In this document: positions 10,051 to 20,265 of the stretch, piece after piece
Numbering within the stretch: position 1 is the first letter of the stretch
Layout of the letters: the number at the start of each line of letters is the position of its first letter
Source of the DNA: Euglena gracilis
Lineage: Eukaryota > Euglenida > Euglenophyceae > Euglenales
Direction of reading: 5' to 3'
Length of the DNA: 64,000 bases
Assembly: GCA_039621445.1 (NCBI GenBank)
Contig: CP154956.1
Coordinates: forward strand, 73,443,126-73,507,125
Notes under the pieces: generated by a model
The model's input: the letters and a program-made list of their open reading frames with translations, nothing else
Told to the model about the DNA's origin: nothing
Databases searched by the model: none
Position numbers and translations under genes: made by a program

Positions 10051-10918
10051 TCAGCTGCAACGCACCCGAGGCTCCACTGTGCCTGGACGACTTGGAGCAC
10101 ACTCACAAACACCCCTGGCATATCTAAGGACGTTTGGGAGCACGACGTAGGTCAGCACACACAAAATGGTAGACGAAAGGCGAAAGACGTAGGCTGGGGA
10201 CCCTGGTGGAACAGGACACGCCAAACGGGACAACAATTCAAGCTGGGAGTCGATTGCCCGGACAGGACAAATTGCAGGATTGTCACCCGTGACCGCCGAT
10301 AATTTGGGTTGGTGATTTTTCATTGTGGACACCACGACTTCATAAGCCTTGCGACCGTCAAAGAGGCTTGAAACTTTCAACCACCAATTTTTTTAGGACC
10401 TCTGTTCTGTACGCAGTTGAAAACTTTTCCGTTCGTGCTGCCACACCGACCTGTTGCTGCTCCAGAGTTGAATACAACTCCGTCGCATCAGTGCACCACC
10501 GAGCCCATCCCAAAAAGCAATCGTCCAGCGAGTCGTGCTGTGCCCCATGGGCTGCGCAAACCCCCATGTAATCCAAAAAACAATTAAGGGCAGCAAGTCG
10601 GGCCCGGCGGTAGTCCATAGGCGGGGCGACGTTAGGGTTGGGTATTGGGCTGAGCAGGGTGTCCTCTTCCTCTGATGGAGATTTCACCTTGTGCAAGGCC
10701 TCCACAAACTTCTCCACTGTGGGGGGCTGGGGCATCTGGCACTCAGCAAGGTTGCCAGGCGCATCATGGCTGAGGAAGACGCGAAGGGTTTTCTTATGCC
10801 GAACATAGAAATTACAAGCAGGAGAGGATAATTTTTTTTCAGAAAAACCATCATTGCGCTTGACCCGTTTATTCCTATTCTCAAAATTCTCCAAAATTTG
10901 CCAAAGAGAATTATTCAA
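10051..10918 (-). pseudogene. tyrosine-recombinase-like element protein, copy 2
   Basis: The frame 10918-10358 includes EKFVEALHKVKSPSEEEDTL, DDCFLGWARWCTDATELYST and STAYRTEVLKKLVVESFKP, colinear with copy 1 but lacking about 80 codons between them. In the next frame (10380-10051) follow STMKNHQPKLSAVTGDNPAI, CPVRAIDSQLELL and PPGSPAYVFRL. A lysine-rich strand, then P-x-x-CPVRAL-like helix, then a PxGSP-x-F turn is the layout of the catalytic domain of eukaryotic tyrosine recombinases (Crypton and DIRS types). I cannot point to the catalytic R-H-x-x-R and Y with certainty. At least one frameshift breaks the gene. Confidence 0.55.
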
Positions 10919-11878
10919 AAAAATACTCCAATTCTAGGCCACATCGCAACAAACCATTTTGGACACTTTTTGGCACTTTTCATTTTGGTCCCCCAGACGC
11001 CGGCTTCCCGCCAAAACCGGCGTCCTGAACGCCGGTTCGAGCGTGAAGCCAGAGCCCCCCAAGAAACGGTTTCAAAAATCTGTGTCCCAGACGATGTCCC
11101 TGATGCCCGAACCGGTTTTCACCTGTGCAAAATTGGTCAATTTTTTGTGCATATTTGGATTGGTCATAGCTGTTTCTTATTTGGCAAATTCTACAATTTT
11201 CAAAATGGACTTTTTTGGAGGTTTTTCTGAGCCCTCTTGCCAAAATTGGCCGGTCTTGTCCTGGAGGCCAATTAGCCAATTAGAACCCACTTTTCCCCGA
11301 AAAGGCCAAAGAATCGCGGAAAATTCTAAAAATAGTACCTTTTCAAAAAATTTGGCGCCTTCGGCGCCAAAAAGTACATACCACCCCCTTTGGGGGCCCC
11401 CCCCCCCGGGGGGGGGGGGGGGCTCGGCCAGACCCACCCACCCACTCCCCGCGGTCTTTACAAAAAAAACGTACATGTGAACTGAACACGTTTTTTTGCG
11501 CCAAAAACCGTGTTTACTATACATATTTTGTGGTTATTTTTTCAGGGGGTTGAAAAGGAGGGGGGACTGGCGGCCAATTTGATATTCTCATACATCCAAA
11601 TCAAAACCCTTTGCCATTTTCTGCCTGCCTTGTATTTCGTAACACGAAATACAGGACAGGTGCCGGGTCCCACAATTACAGCGGTTGCGGCGCGGAACGT
11701 TGCTACTGGGAGTCGTCAACAGACCTGGGAGGCTCCTTCATCTGCGGAGGGGGCACCCGTCATTCAGCAACTTGTCACCGTCCCCCCCCCCTAGGCGGCC
11801 TAACTCGCACTTAGCTTTGAAAGTGACTGTAAATTTGCGTCAATGCGCAAATCCAAAAACTCTGTTTTCTATAAGGAG
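10919..11878. repeat. ACGCCGG modules, GGCGCC hairpin and G/C runs
   Basis: 10995-11040 carries AAACCGGCGTCC and ACGCCGGTTCGAGCG facing each other; 11040-11070 carries the AGAGCCCCCC...CGGTTTC module seen inverted at 11985. 11356-11372 is a GGCGCCTTCGGCGCC hairpin. 11397-11425 is a C-run followed by a G-run. No gene seen. Confidence 0.6.
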
Positions 11879-11973
11879 AATCGTGATCTGATCCCGCTTT
11901 CACACCGTGAAAACCGGGGGCGCCGTAGGCGCCCCCGGTTTTCACGGTGTGAAAGCGGGATCAGATCACGATT
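11879..11973. repeat. perfect foldback palindrome B
   Basis: Two 46-bp arms are exact reverse complements around the 3-base loop GTA. Outer sequence AATCGTGATCTGATCCCGCT, inner core CCGGGGGCGCC. It shares its outer and core sequence with palindrome A. A GAAACCGTGT module begins 8 bases to the right. Confidence 0.97.
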
Positions 11974-11981
11974 CTATCTTG

Positions 11982-12107
11982 AAACCGTGTATGGGGGCTC
12001 TGGTTTCACGCCCGAACCGGCGTCCAGGACGCCGGTTCGGGCGGGAAATTTTCTGCCCGAACCGGCGTCCTGGACGCCGGTTCGGGCATGAAACCGGCGT
12101 CTCGGAG
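11982..12107. repeat. GAAACCGTGT plus ACGCCGGTTCGGGC module
   Basis: GAAACCGTGTATGGGGGCTC is followed by TGGTTTCACGCCCGAACC and two further inverted ACGCCGGTTCGGGC pairs. The first part is found inverted at 12750-12795 and 11030-11070. Confidence 0.8.
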
Positions 12108-12285
12108 ACCCAAAATAAAAAGTGCCAAAAAGTGTCCAAAAGGGTTTGTAGACAGGTGGCAATCATATTTGAGCAGTTTTTGGGTGGTCTTGGGCCAAAA
12201 ATTGGGGGTTTTTGAGGAAAAGTTTCCTTTTGGCCAATTTTGGTGAATTTCTGAAGTAGAATACCACGCAGCATGGCAGAAATCT
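12108..12285. repeat. dispersed repeat, copy at 12.1 kb
   Basis: Starts CCAAAATAAAAAGTGCCAAA and ends at TAGAATACCACGCAGCATGG. A diverged full-length copy lies at 15598-15770, also directly after an ACGCCGGYTCGGGC palindrome, so module plus body is one repeat. Confidence 0.75.
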
Positions 12286-12797
12286 AAGGCCATCTGCTGA
12301 AAGCCCTTGAGAAGAGCTTTCGATCGATGGGCAACATGGCAGCTGAAAGTGCAATTTCAGATATGCAAATGGGGTCCGAAAAATGCGGAAAAATGCGATC
12401 GCTGATTTTGAGAGCGCTTTCCAATCTGGCTGAGTTCTGTGGGTACCAAGCGAAAGGTGTTGGCGAGACCTTTCGTTTGATATGCAATATGCAACCTGAG
12501 CTGTGGGATTTGACAAATTAGCATGTCAAATTTTGGAAGACACGATCGCTGAAAATAAGCGATCCGTGCATTATGCCCGAATCCTGTGGCCATCTGTCGA
12601 AAGTCCTTGAGAAGAGCTTTCAATTGATGGGTAACATGGCTTCCTAAGTGTGGAATCTGCCATTTTTTACCGGCGGCCCATTTGGGCCAAAGTCGCCCAA
12701 AACAGCCCCAAACATGGGTGTTTTGGGCGAAATTGGCCGTGATTCCTCGGCCGCCGGTTCGGGCGTGAAACCAGAGCCCCCAATACACGGTTTCAAA
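12286..12797. repeat. paired GAGAAGAGCTTTC repeats and ACGCCGG module
   Basis: GCCATCTGCTGAAAGCCCTT at 12290 recurs as GCCATCTGTCGAAAGTCCTT at 12591 and again, shortened, at 13201. Between them nothing coding is recognised. 12750-12795 is the inverted GAAACCGTGT module. Confidence 0.6.
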
Positions 12798-12919
12798 AAC
12801 TGTGTCCCAAACGCCGGTTCGGGCGGGAAACCTGTGCCTAGGACGCCGGTTCGGGCTACCGCCCAAACCGGCGTCCTAGGCACAGGTTTCCCGCCCGAAC
12901 CGGCGTTTGGGACACAGTT
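12798..12919. repeat. foldback palindrome C, 59-bp arms
   Basis: Arms of 59 bp match at 58 positions around a 4-base centre (TACC). Outer sequence AACTGTGTCCCAAACGCCGG. The flanking ACACGGTTTC (left) and GAAACCGTGT (right) extend the symmetry outward. Confidence 0.95.
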
Positions 12920-12928
12920 CTCGATATA

Positions 12929-13190
12929 GAAACCGTGTTTGTTGTCCACAATGTACACCGGCCGTGAAGACCATGTTCAAGTCCACGTGATTCGCGTGAA
13001 ATATGATGTTTTTGGTGATCATGTGTACACTTTGGGGGATCTTGTGTACACCGTGGTGTACATGTTGGCGTCCACGTGTACACCTGGTGTACACGTGATC
13101 AGTCCACGTGTACACCATGGTGTACACGTGTTTAGATCACATGTACACCAGGTGTACACGTGGACGTCCACATGTACACCTGGGTGAACT
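12929..13190. repeat. GAAACCGTGT terminus and CACGTGTACA array, copy 3
   Basis: Begins GAAACCGTGTTTGTTGTCCA and continues through CACGTGTACACCTGGTGTAC-type palindromes. The array 13060-13190 is the inverse of 9800-9945. Confidence 0.75.
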
Positions 13191-13429
13191 GAAATCTGTG
13201 GCCATCTGCTGATTGGCCTTTAGAAAAGTTTTCAATACCCACCCACCCCCTGGGGGGGGGGGGCCGGGGTTACCCCCGGCGCCCCCGGGTGGGGTTCACA
13301 TTGGGGGGGATGAGGGTACAAGTCTTTTCTCCCCATGTCAAGGCAAAATTTGGATGGTTTTCTCCATCGAGAACGGTGTCCTAGGCGCCGGTTCAAGCAT
13401 GAAGCCGGTGCCTAAGACGTTTAGAAATT

Positions 13430-13805
13430 AGGGGGTCGAGCCCTCCCCCTAATTGTCCACCCCCCTCCTAATTGGCTTATTGGGGGTCTGAAGGAACCTG
13501 GCATTAGCCAAGAGATGCCATTGATGAGAGATGATATTGGTGCCAAACAGAGAAAGGGAAAGGAACTAACTGTCACCAGAAAGGGATTGCCCAATGACGT
13601 TTGGAGTCGTCGACATGTTTTGGGAATGTTTTCGGGATGAGAGGGGTCTCGCAAACACATTGCAAACGCCTCGTGGCCTTGCATACAGCCACACCACCTC
13701 ACAAACATCCTGGGTATTTCCAAAAGGATGTTTGGGAGCACAGCGGAGATCAGCACAGACAAAATGGTAAGTGCCGTTGCACACAGGAGGTTAGGCCGCA
13801 CGGGG
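13430..13805 (-). pseudogene. recombinase-like element protein, C-terminal fragment
   Basis: On the minus strand one frame reads TYHFVCADLRCAPKHPFGNT then QDVCEVVWLYARPRGV; another reads TILSVLISAVLPNIL. Both are shared with copies 1 and 2 at the same place, so the fragment is homologous, but which frame codes is unclear. Nothing of the N-terminal part is left. Confidence 0.5.
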
Positions 13806-14120
13806 GGCCCCGGTGAATTTCACTGGTGAACGTTCACGGGGGGGGGGTGCTTTCGGCGGTGAAGTTCACCGGTAAACTTCACTGTTTTGACGGCAGGGGT
13901 TGAAATTTTGATGGAAATTTTGCTCCTTTTCCTTCAAAATGGTCATTTAGAGGTTGATGGTTCATCAAAATTTTGAAAACATGCCCAAAATGTTATTTTT
14001 GGCCACTTTTGGACAGAAAAAAAAGCTCTTGTGGTGAACTTCAACGGTGAAGTTCACCGTTGGGTTAGGCAGGGGGGGGCGGGACCCCCCGGTGAACTTT
14101 CAAACGGTGAAGTTCACCCA
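13806..14120. repeat. GTGAAC/GTTCAC palindrome cluster
   Basis: Several short inverted units of GGTGAAGTTCACCG and GGTGAACTTCAACGG type separated by G-runs. Related units lie at 15995-16055 and 30845-30870. Confidence 0.7.
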
Positions 14121-14929
14121 GGGGGGGAGGGGGGGGTTAAAATACCAAACGTTATCGCTAATCTCCACAACGCAGGAACCCGAGCGAGCCAGATCGGAAG
14201 AGGTTGGGAAATCAACTTTCACACCACAGCGGCGACACAGAACATCACCAGTGGCGGAAGGGAAAGGGGGGGGGGCTTAGGTGGCAAACTCACACTTAAG
14301 GTTTTGATTTTTAGCTTGCGCTTTGGTGCAAATTTCTAAACTTTTTGAGACCCAGCGGTGAAACCCACCCTTTTGACCCTCTGGTTCCGCGGAGGCCCTC
14401 CACAGTGGCGTGCACATCATTTGGCGATGTTGGGGCCCGGGGAACAGGCCCAATTTTAGTGTTTTTCAGCCTGTGCACCATTTTGAAAAAGGTTCAAAAC
14501 TCTGGGTTTGACGTTGAAAATTCACGTGTCCCGGCGGTCAAAACACGTGAATTTTCCCCCCAAAAAGTGCCAAAACCCCCGTTGCGAGTCCCTTGTTTTT
14601 GAAGTGTTGGCTGTGTTCCCCAGATGGTGCCACACAGGCTGGGTGTAACTTGGCCCTTTTTGTTGCTTTTTGGGGGGGGGGCTCTGCGATGTGTCCGTTA
14701 AGGGTTGCCTGATGAGGCATCCAGGGGGTGGAACACACGTTGTGAAAAGTTGGGGGAAAACGGCATATCACAGAGTTGTGATCCCTGGGTGCTTGAAGTG
14801 CGAGGAGCGGTACAGCGGGAACCACCCAGGTGGGGGGGGGGGGGTTGGGGGAATTGAGGGCAAGCCCAGGGACCTGTCCAGCAACACCAGGCCCCACAGT
14901 GCTAGGCACAGAAGGCAATGTTTATGAAC
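14121..14929. other. no gene recognised
   Basis: Mixed sequence with C and G runs; ACACGTGAATTTTC and its inverse occur around 14519-14555. Frames here are short and unconserved. Confidence 0.4.
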
Positions 14930-15095
14930 ATTGCGCTTAAACGCAAATGTTTTGCCTTGCGCAACGTAAAACATTTGCCCTTAAGCGCAATGTATTACAG
15001 AAGCCCCTGAGCTTATGGGAGTCCCTCTGATGTGTTACGGTGTGTCGGGGGCCCTCTCTGCACGACCAGTTTGCGTGGTGAGGAAATGCACTGCT
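14930..15095. repeat. GCGCTTAA palindrome cluster, second copy
   Basis: Copy of 8895-9080 with the same ACAGAAGCCCCTGAGCTTAT tail; the central palindrome has lost a few bases. Confidence 0.75.
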
Positions 15096-15109
15096 TGTTC
15101 ATTCAGATT

Positions 15110-15860
15110 GGCCAATCCAGACCCCGGACCCCCCTCCCCCCGTCGAACTCGACCGGTCCGGTTGAGATCGCAACTCGACATGGGGGGTCCCGCAGCCCCC
15201 CCCCCCATGCCTGGGCTCCGGGAGTTGGGGGTCAAACAGAGGTGATTTGGGAACTAGAAATTCAGTCGCTCGCAATTGAAGAAGAAAAAAACGGGAACCG
15301 GGCCGGGGCCACTCTATTGGGGAGTACACGGTTGGCCGACGGCTGGCCGACGGCTTGAGTGACGCCGGGTCATGTCACTAAGCTAATTCTGGGCACAAAT
15401 GCCTAATTTGGTGTGCCAGTTCCAAATTTCGAGAGGCAATTCCTAATTTAGTGTGCCCATTCCTGAATGAGGAGCGAATTCCAAATTTCTGCCTGATTTT
15501 GAGTGCAAAATTCTGAAATTTGAGTGGCAATCCCTCATTTGGTGTGCCTCACGCCCGAACCGGCGTCCTAGGACGCCGGCTCGGGCGTGTAGCCAGTGTC
15601 CGGGGGACCAAATAAAAGTGCCAGCAAGTGTCCAAAATGCTTTGTAAACATGTGGTGAACATATCCGAGCTGTCTTTGGGGTGTCTTTTGCCAGAAATAT
15701 GGGGGTTTTGTGCAATGAACTCCCTTTGGCCAATTTTGGGGAACTTTTGAAATAGAATACCGTGCCCCTTGTGCCTGGCCAATCCAGACCCCGGAACCCC
15801 CCCCTCCCTCAAACTCGACCGGTCCGGTTGAGTTCGCAACTCAACAGGGGGGTGGGTCCC
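15110..15860. repeat. duplicated GACCGGTCCGG block, 30-bp minisatellite and dispersed repeat
   Basis: CCAATCCAGACCCCGG followed by CTCGACCGGTCCGGTTGAG occurs at 15112 and 15779. Between them 15385-15545 is an irregular repeat of about 30 bp (CAATTCCTAATTTRGTGTGCC), and 15546-15770 is the second copy of the 12.0-12.3 kb repeat with its ACGCCGG palindrome. Confidence 0.7.
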
Positions 15861-16424
15861 ACTCCAATCAACCGCGTTATCCCACCTCTTTTTTTGTTTG
15901 AAACTTAAGCCCCCCCTCACTCAAAATGGATGAAAACACATCGAAATGACCTTAAAACCGTTTAACAGGGGTAATAGGTTTCCCGTTGACCCATGGGGGT
16001 AACCGTGAACGATTGACGTTTCACCGGGTGAAATCGTGAACTGTTCACGGGTGCCCATGGGGGTACCACCCCCCATATTGTCCCACCGACCTCTCCCCCG
16101 GAGGCCCGACGGGACAATATGGGGGACAATATGGGGGTACCAAAGGAAATTTCATTGACCGAGCCAAAAAAAACCCCTCGGCGGCCGGGCCGAGGGACAA
16201 TATGGGGGGGGGACAATATGGGGGGAGGGGGGTACCCGTGAACACTTTTGGGGGTGAGAAACTGAAGGAACTGGAAGCCCTTTGGAATGGGAACAACCCG
16301 GGGAAAGGCAAGGACATACCATGGACGCGAGTGCGGTGACAGCCTACTGTTCCGCAAGATATGGTCAGAAGCACGTACGCAAACAACAAACAACAGTCAC
16401 TCAAGACCAAACCCAAAGCTTTCT
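15861..16424. other. no gene; GGGACAATATGGGG repeats
   Basis: GTGAAC palindromes at 15995-16055, then five or so copies of GACAATATGGGGG (16070-16225). The same word appears at 32855. Confidence 0.5.
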
Positions 16425-16475
16425 GGGAGCGCGACGCAAATTAGCACACACAAAATGATACACCTCTCCAAAAAC
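16425..16475 (-). pseudogene. recombinase-like element protein, short remnant
   Basis: The minus strand encodes a diverged form of the YHFVCADLRRAPK block (here ending ...CVLICVALPES in the alternative frame). Only this block survives. Confidence 0.35.
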
Positions 16476-16689
16476 TTCGTCCAGACTGGCATAAACCACC
16501 CCGTGTTGTTTGCAAACATCCATACTCCAAAAACGCCCTTAAGGCGGCGTGGTTCTTCAGGGCAATTTTTTTTATTTTGATCACCATGGGTTGGGAGAGA
16601 GCCCAAAAGGGCATCCACCGTTGCTCTACCTAGTGACATTGTGTTTCGCAAAACAGCCTCTACTCCAGGAACCGTCCCACAAAAACAGA

Positions 16690-16800
16690 CTCGGGCGCAA
16701 GAACTGTGTTTATGAAAACAGACTCGGGCTGACGCCCGAGTTTGTTTTTATAACTTGCACCCGAGGCTGTTTTTATAAACGCAGTTCTTGCGAAGTCCGC
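16690..16800. repeat. imperfect palindrome with GACTCGGGC centre
   Basis: Outer CGCAAGAACTGTGTTTATGA pairs with TATAAACGCAGTTCTTGCG; inner AACAGACTCGGGC pairs with GCCCGAGTTTGTT. Arms of about 50 bp with some mismatches. Confidence 0.8.
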
Positions 16801-16809
16801 TTTAGGACC

Positions 16810-17599
16810 CCTTGACTCGCGTCCGAGTCTGCGTCTATGGCATCAACATTTTTTCAAAGATGATTCAATGACGTTTTAAGCGATAACAAACACATTCAGA
16901 ATTTTTTTGCGAACATCCAAAAAAAAGTTGTCAAAAATGACCCCTTTTGGGTTACCCGAGGGTCGAATATGGGAATAGCTCGGAGGGGGGGGACCTAGGT
17001 CCCCCCCAAGCTGTCCCCCCGTACTCTTCCCATTGGGCCGTAAAGGGTCCCGGGGACGGGAATAGCTTGGTGGGGGGGGGGGCATGGTAACAAAATCCCC
17101 TCGTGTGTGCAAGGCAAGGATGGCCAAAACACGCACCCCTGGTGAAACTTAGTCGGCCTAAATGTGGATGGTCCCTCACAGCCCCTCACAGGGCCTGGCC
17201 AAGGGTTTTTATGCTTCTGAAATGGAAAACCATGGAGGTCGTTTCTACCGACCACATGTTCGGCCCGGCCTCCAACTGGTTGTTCCCGACCATAGGGGGG
17301 TCGGCACGCCGTGGCGAACCATCCGGCTAGGGGGGGGGGGAGGGGGGTTTTTGGCGTGGTGAGGGGGTCCCGGATGGGGGGGGAGGGGTGCGCGGGGGTT
17401 TTCCAAGAAAATTTTCTTTGGCGCGGCTGACATGGCGTGGCGAGGGGGTCTGAAAAGGGGGGGGGTAAAATGGCGTGGCGAGGCGGTCGGTGAGGGGGGG
17501 GGAGGGATGTGCCGACCCCCCAAAAGGGGGGGGGGTAATGCGGTTCATTGGCTATTCTTATCGACCTAGAGTGGTCGTAGCCAATCATCCGCCTGGGGC
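16810..17599. other. G/C-run-rich interval, no gene
   Basis: Runs of 8-12 G or C every 40-60 bases and a loose repeat of GGCGTGGCGAGGGGGTC (17355-17490). Long proline-rich frames result from the runs. Confidence 0.5.
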
Positions 17600-17705
17600 C
17601 GCAGCATGCCACGTTGGATGATTGTTTTTGGGGGTGGGCCCGATGATGTATTGATGCTCGGAAATTGTACTCAACTCCTCAGCAGCAGCTGGCATGCATT
17701 GGAGC
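17600..17705 (+). pseudogene. recombinase-like element protein, N-terminal remnant
   Basis: CATGCCACGTTGGATGATTG onward translates, with one frameshift, to the LDDC..GWAR.CIDAR.LYST block of copy 1 (4570-4670). About 100 bp only. Confidence 0.5.
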
Positions 17706-18814
17706 CTAGGCACCGGGGGACCAGTCAGGGGTGCCACAAGGGGGGGTCAGGGGGGGGCGGCCGCCCCCCCCCCCGAGATTTTGGGAAGAAAATTTTTTTC
17801 ACTCCACGAAAATGTGTTCTACTTGTGAACCAAAGTTTTGTCCAAATTTATTAGTGAAAAGGTTTCTGATATATATTTTAGGTGTATTTTAACATTTTTT
17901 TGGAAGGAAAACCATTACCGTCTAGCTGCCCTTCGGGCAGCACTGAAATTCAACATTTTAGCTCCCTTGTCCCAGCCCACATTGGTCTTTGGGGTTGGGA
18001 TAACTTTTTTAAAAAAATGGAGGAAAATCCTGCACACACGACCCATCCCCAAGTCCAGCGCACCCACGCTCCACAGGGGTCCAATCTTAAAAAGATTTTC
18101 ATGTGACCATTTCACCTTTCTATACAGAAAAATGGCCACCGTTTCGCTACCCTGCGGGTGGCACGTGGTAAAAACCTTTGCTTTTTGTTGATAAAAATTG
18201 AGGTGATTGTGACCGTTTTGTGGTTCTGCAAATTTCTTGTGGATAACAAACACGTTACCACTCCCCCCCTTATTTCACCCCCCCCCTTAATTGAACATTT
18301 GGGTCCGGGGACCCCCCAAAATCGGGCACGTTAAAGGCAATTTTCAAAAAATTTCGGCGCTTCGCGCCGAAAAGGTATACCCAGCGCCTCCGGCGCGGGA
18401 CCCTCCCCCCCCCGGGGGGGTCCGGCCCGGCCCCACCCACCCCCCCCCCGGGGGGGGGGGGGGTCAGGTGACTTAAAAAGAAGCCTGTTCGGGTAGCAGG
18501 TTGCGGTTCCATATGTCAGTCTTCGGCGTTCGGTGGAATGTTCGCCCCCCCGAGAAAAAATTGATCCGGCACCTATGGGACCAGTGACAACTGAACTCGC
18601 CACTTTGTCTCTTCCTTTGTCCTTCAAATAGTCTGACACCAACAGGTGTAATGAGTGTGCTTGACAAATCCAACTTTGCATTCCTGATGAAAGAAATTGA
18701 GGGAAAATGTAAATTTCATCCTAACAAACCTTTCACTTTTTCTGAAATGAGGTTCCTCGTGGCTTCCATGTTTGAAGCTCCGTCTGTTGCAATGCCTGGC
18801 CGAGAATAATGGAG
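17706..18814. repeat. hairpin-rich interval
   Basis: Holds AGCTGCCCTTCGGGCAGC (17928), GCTACCCTGCGGGTGGC (18147), GGCGCTTCGCGCC (18356), GCGCCTCCGGCGC (18385) and matched C-run/G-run blocks around 18405-18465. No gene seen. Confidence 0.6.
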
Positions 18815-20265
18815 TTGATCGCTGAGCTCTTATCTCTTTAGAGTAAGAGCGAAGCTTACCACCGGGGACCGGGGACCCCTTGACCCCCCCCCGCCCCCCC
18901 CGCCCCCGCCCCCCTGAGTAGGCAAAGACACCCGAGGATTATCGATGTGATTGGATTTTCGGGTCCCCAAAGTGAATAGCCTATCGGTTAGGAGAGGATC
19001 CCAGGTTTCCAACGCACCCCCATAATAACCCTAACTCCCTGCCAGTTTGGAGATCTGGCCCGAGCAAAAAAGTTGGCTACCGTTTTTTTTTCCGGGGAAA
19101 TTGCAGGGTCATTTTGGGGTCAAAAAATCAAAATTTTCAAAATCTCGAAAACGTTGCGGAGTTGCGAAAAAGTAAACAGGATGTCATTCCACAACATGAA
19201 ATTGTTGTGGAAGTTGGAGCCCAAACCAGGGGGTCAATCATGAGGTTTAGGGGGGGGGGGTTGACCGTTTTTTGGGGTTCCCGGGGTCTAGTTGTGCAAT
19301 TTTGGGCCAGTTTTGGGGATTCAGGGACCCCAGCAGGCGCCGTGAGGGCGGCTGGGCGAGGGGGGGGTCGGGTGGCAGGTTGGGACCAAAATTTTGAAAA
19401 TTTTTTTCGCTCAAAAACAGTTTTTTTCACTTCAGAACATCAAAAAAAGTGTTTTTAGGTGAAAAAAATTTTCCGACCCGGACCCTGCCCCCCCCCCCCT
19501 CGCTGGGCCCCCCCGCCCCCCTGGCCGGTGGACTTGGCCATTTTTGGGTCAAAAAATCGAAAAAAAATTTTTGCCCAAAACCATGATTTTTGACCTCCCT
19601 GACCCGAAAAAAGTGTTTTCGAGCCAAAAATGAGCGTTTTTCGACCTGCCACCGCCCCGTTTTGGGCCGCCAACCCATTGACTTTAGCTCAAAACCGGGT
19701 CAAAAAAGTCGAAAAAAATCGAAATTTTTTTTCCCGAAACAATGTGTTTCGGCCTCCAGGACCCGTAAAACCTGTTTTTGAGCCGAAAATGAGCGTTTTT
19801 CGACCCGCCAGCGCCCCGTTTTGGACCGCCAACCCATTGACTTTGAATCAAAACCGGGTCAAAAAGTCGAAAAAAATCGAAAAAAAATTTTTTTGCCCAA
19901 AACCATGATTTTTGACCTCCCAGACCCGGAAAAACTGTTTTTGAGCCGAAAATGAGTGTTTTTCCCGGGCCAGGCCGGAGTGGTCTCCCAAAGAGCTCAG
20001 CTCTGCGTCACACCCTGGTCGCTGAGCTCTTATCTCTTTAGAGTAAGAGCGAAGCTTGCCACCCCGGCGACAGGGGGTCCGACCCCTGCCCCCGCCCCCC
20101 TGGGTAGGTCCGGGCACCCGAGGATTATCGATGTGATTGGATTTCCTGGCCCCCAAAATGAATAGTCTATAGGTTAGGGGACGATCCATAGTATCTCCAG
20201 AGCCTTTGGGTCACCCGCAACTCCCCGCCAGTCCGGAGATATGGCCCGAGCAAAAAAGCTGTCTA
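18815..20265. repeat. 1.2-kb unit, direct duplication
   Basis: GCTGAGCTCTTATCTCTTTA and the following AGAGTAAGAGCGAAGCTT occur at about 18820 and 20021. CGAGGATTATCGATGTGATT occurs at 18932 and 20118, and TCTCGAAAACG with the next 60 bases at 19142 and 20331. Spacing is about 1200 bp throughout, so the unit is tandem, the second copy continuing to about 20400. Another copy of the GAGCTC/TCTTATC box lies inverted at 32785. Confidence 0.75.
19555..19965. repeat. ~140-bp tandem units with GAGCGTTTTTCGACC
   Basis: Three units of AAATCGAAAAAAAA, CAAAACCATGATTTTTGACC, GAGCGTTTTTCGACC and CAACCCATTGACTTT in order. One more unit lies at 20980-21115 and two more at 23625-23935, in the same direction. 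Confidence 0.8.
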
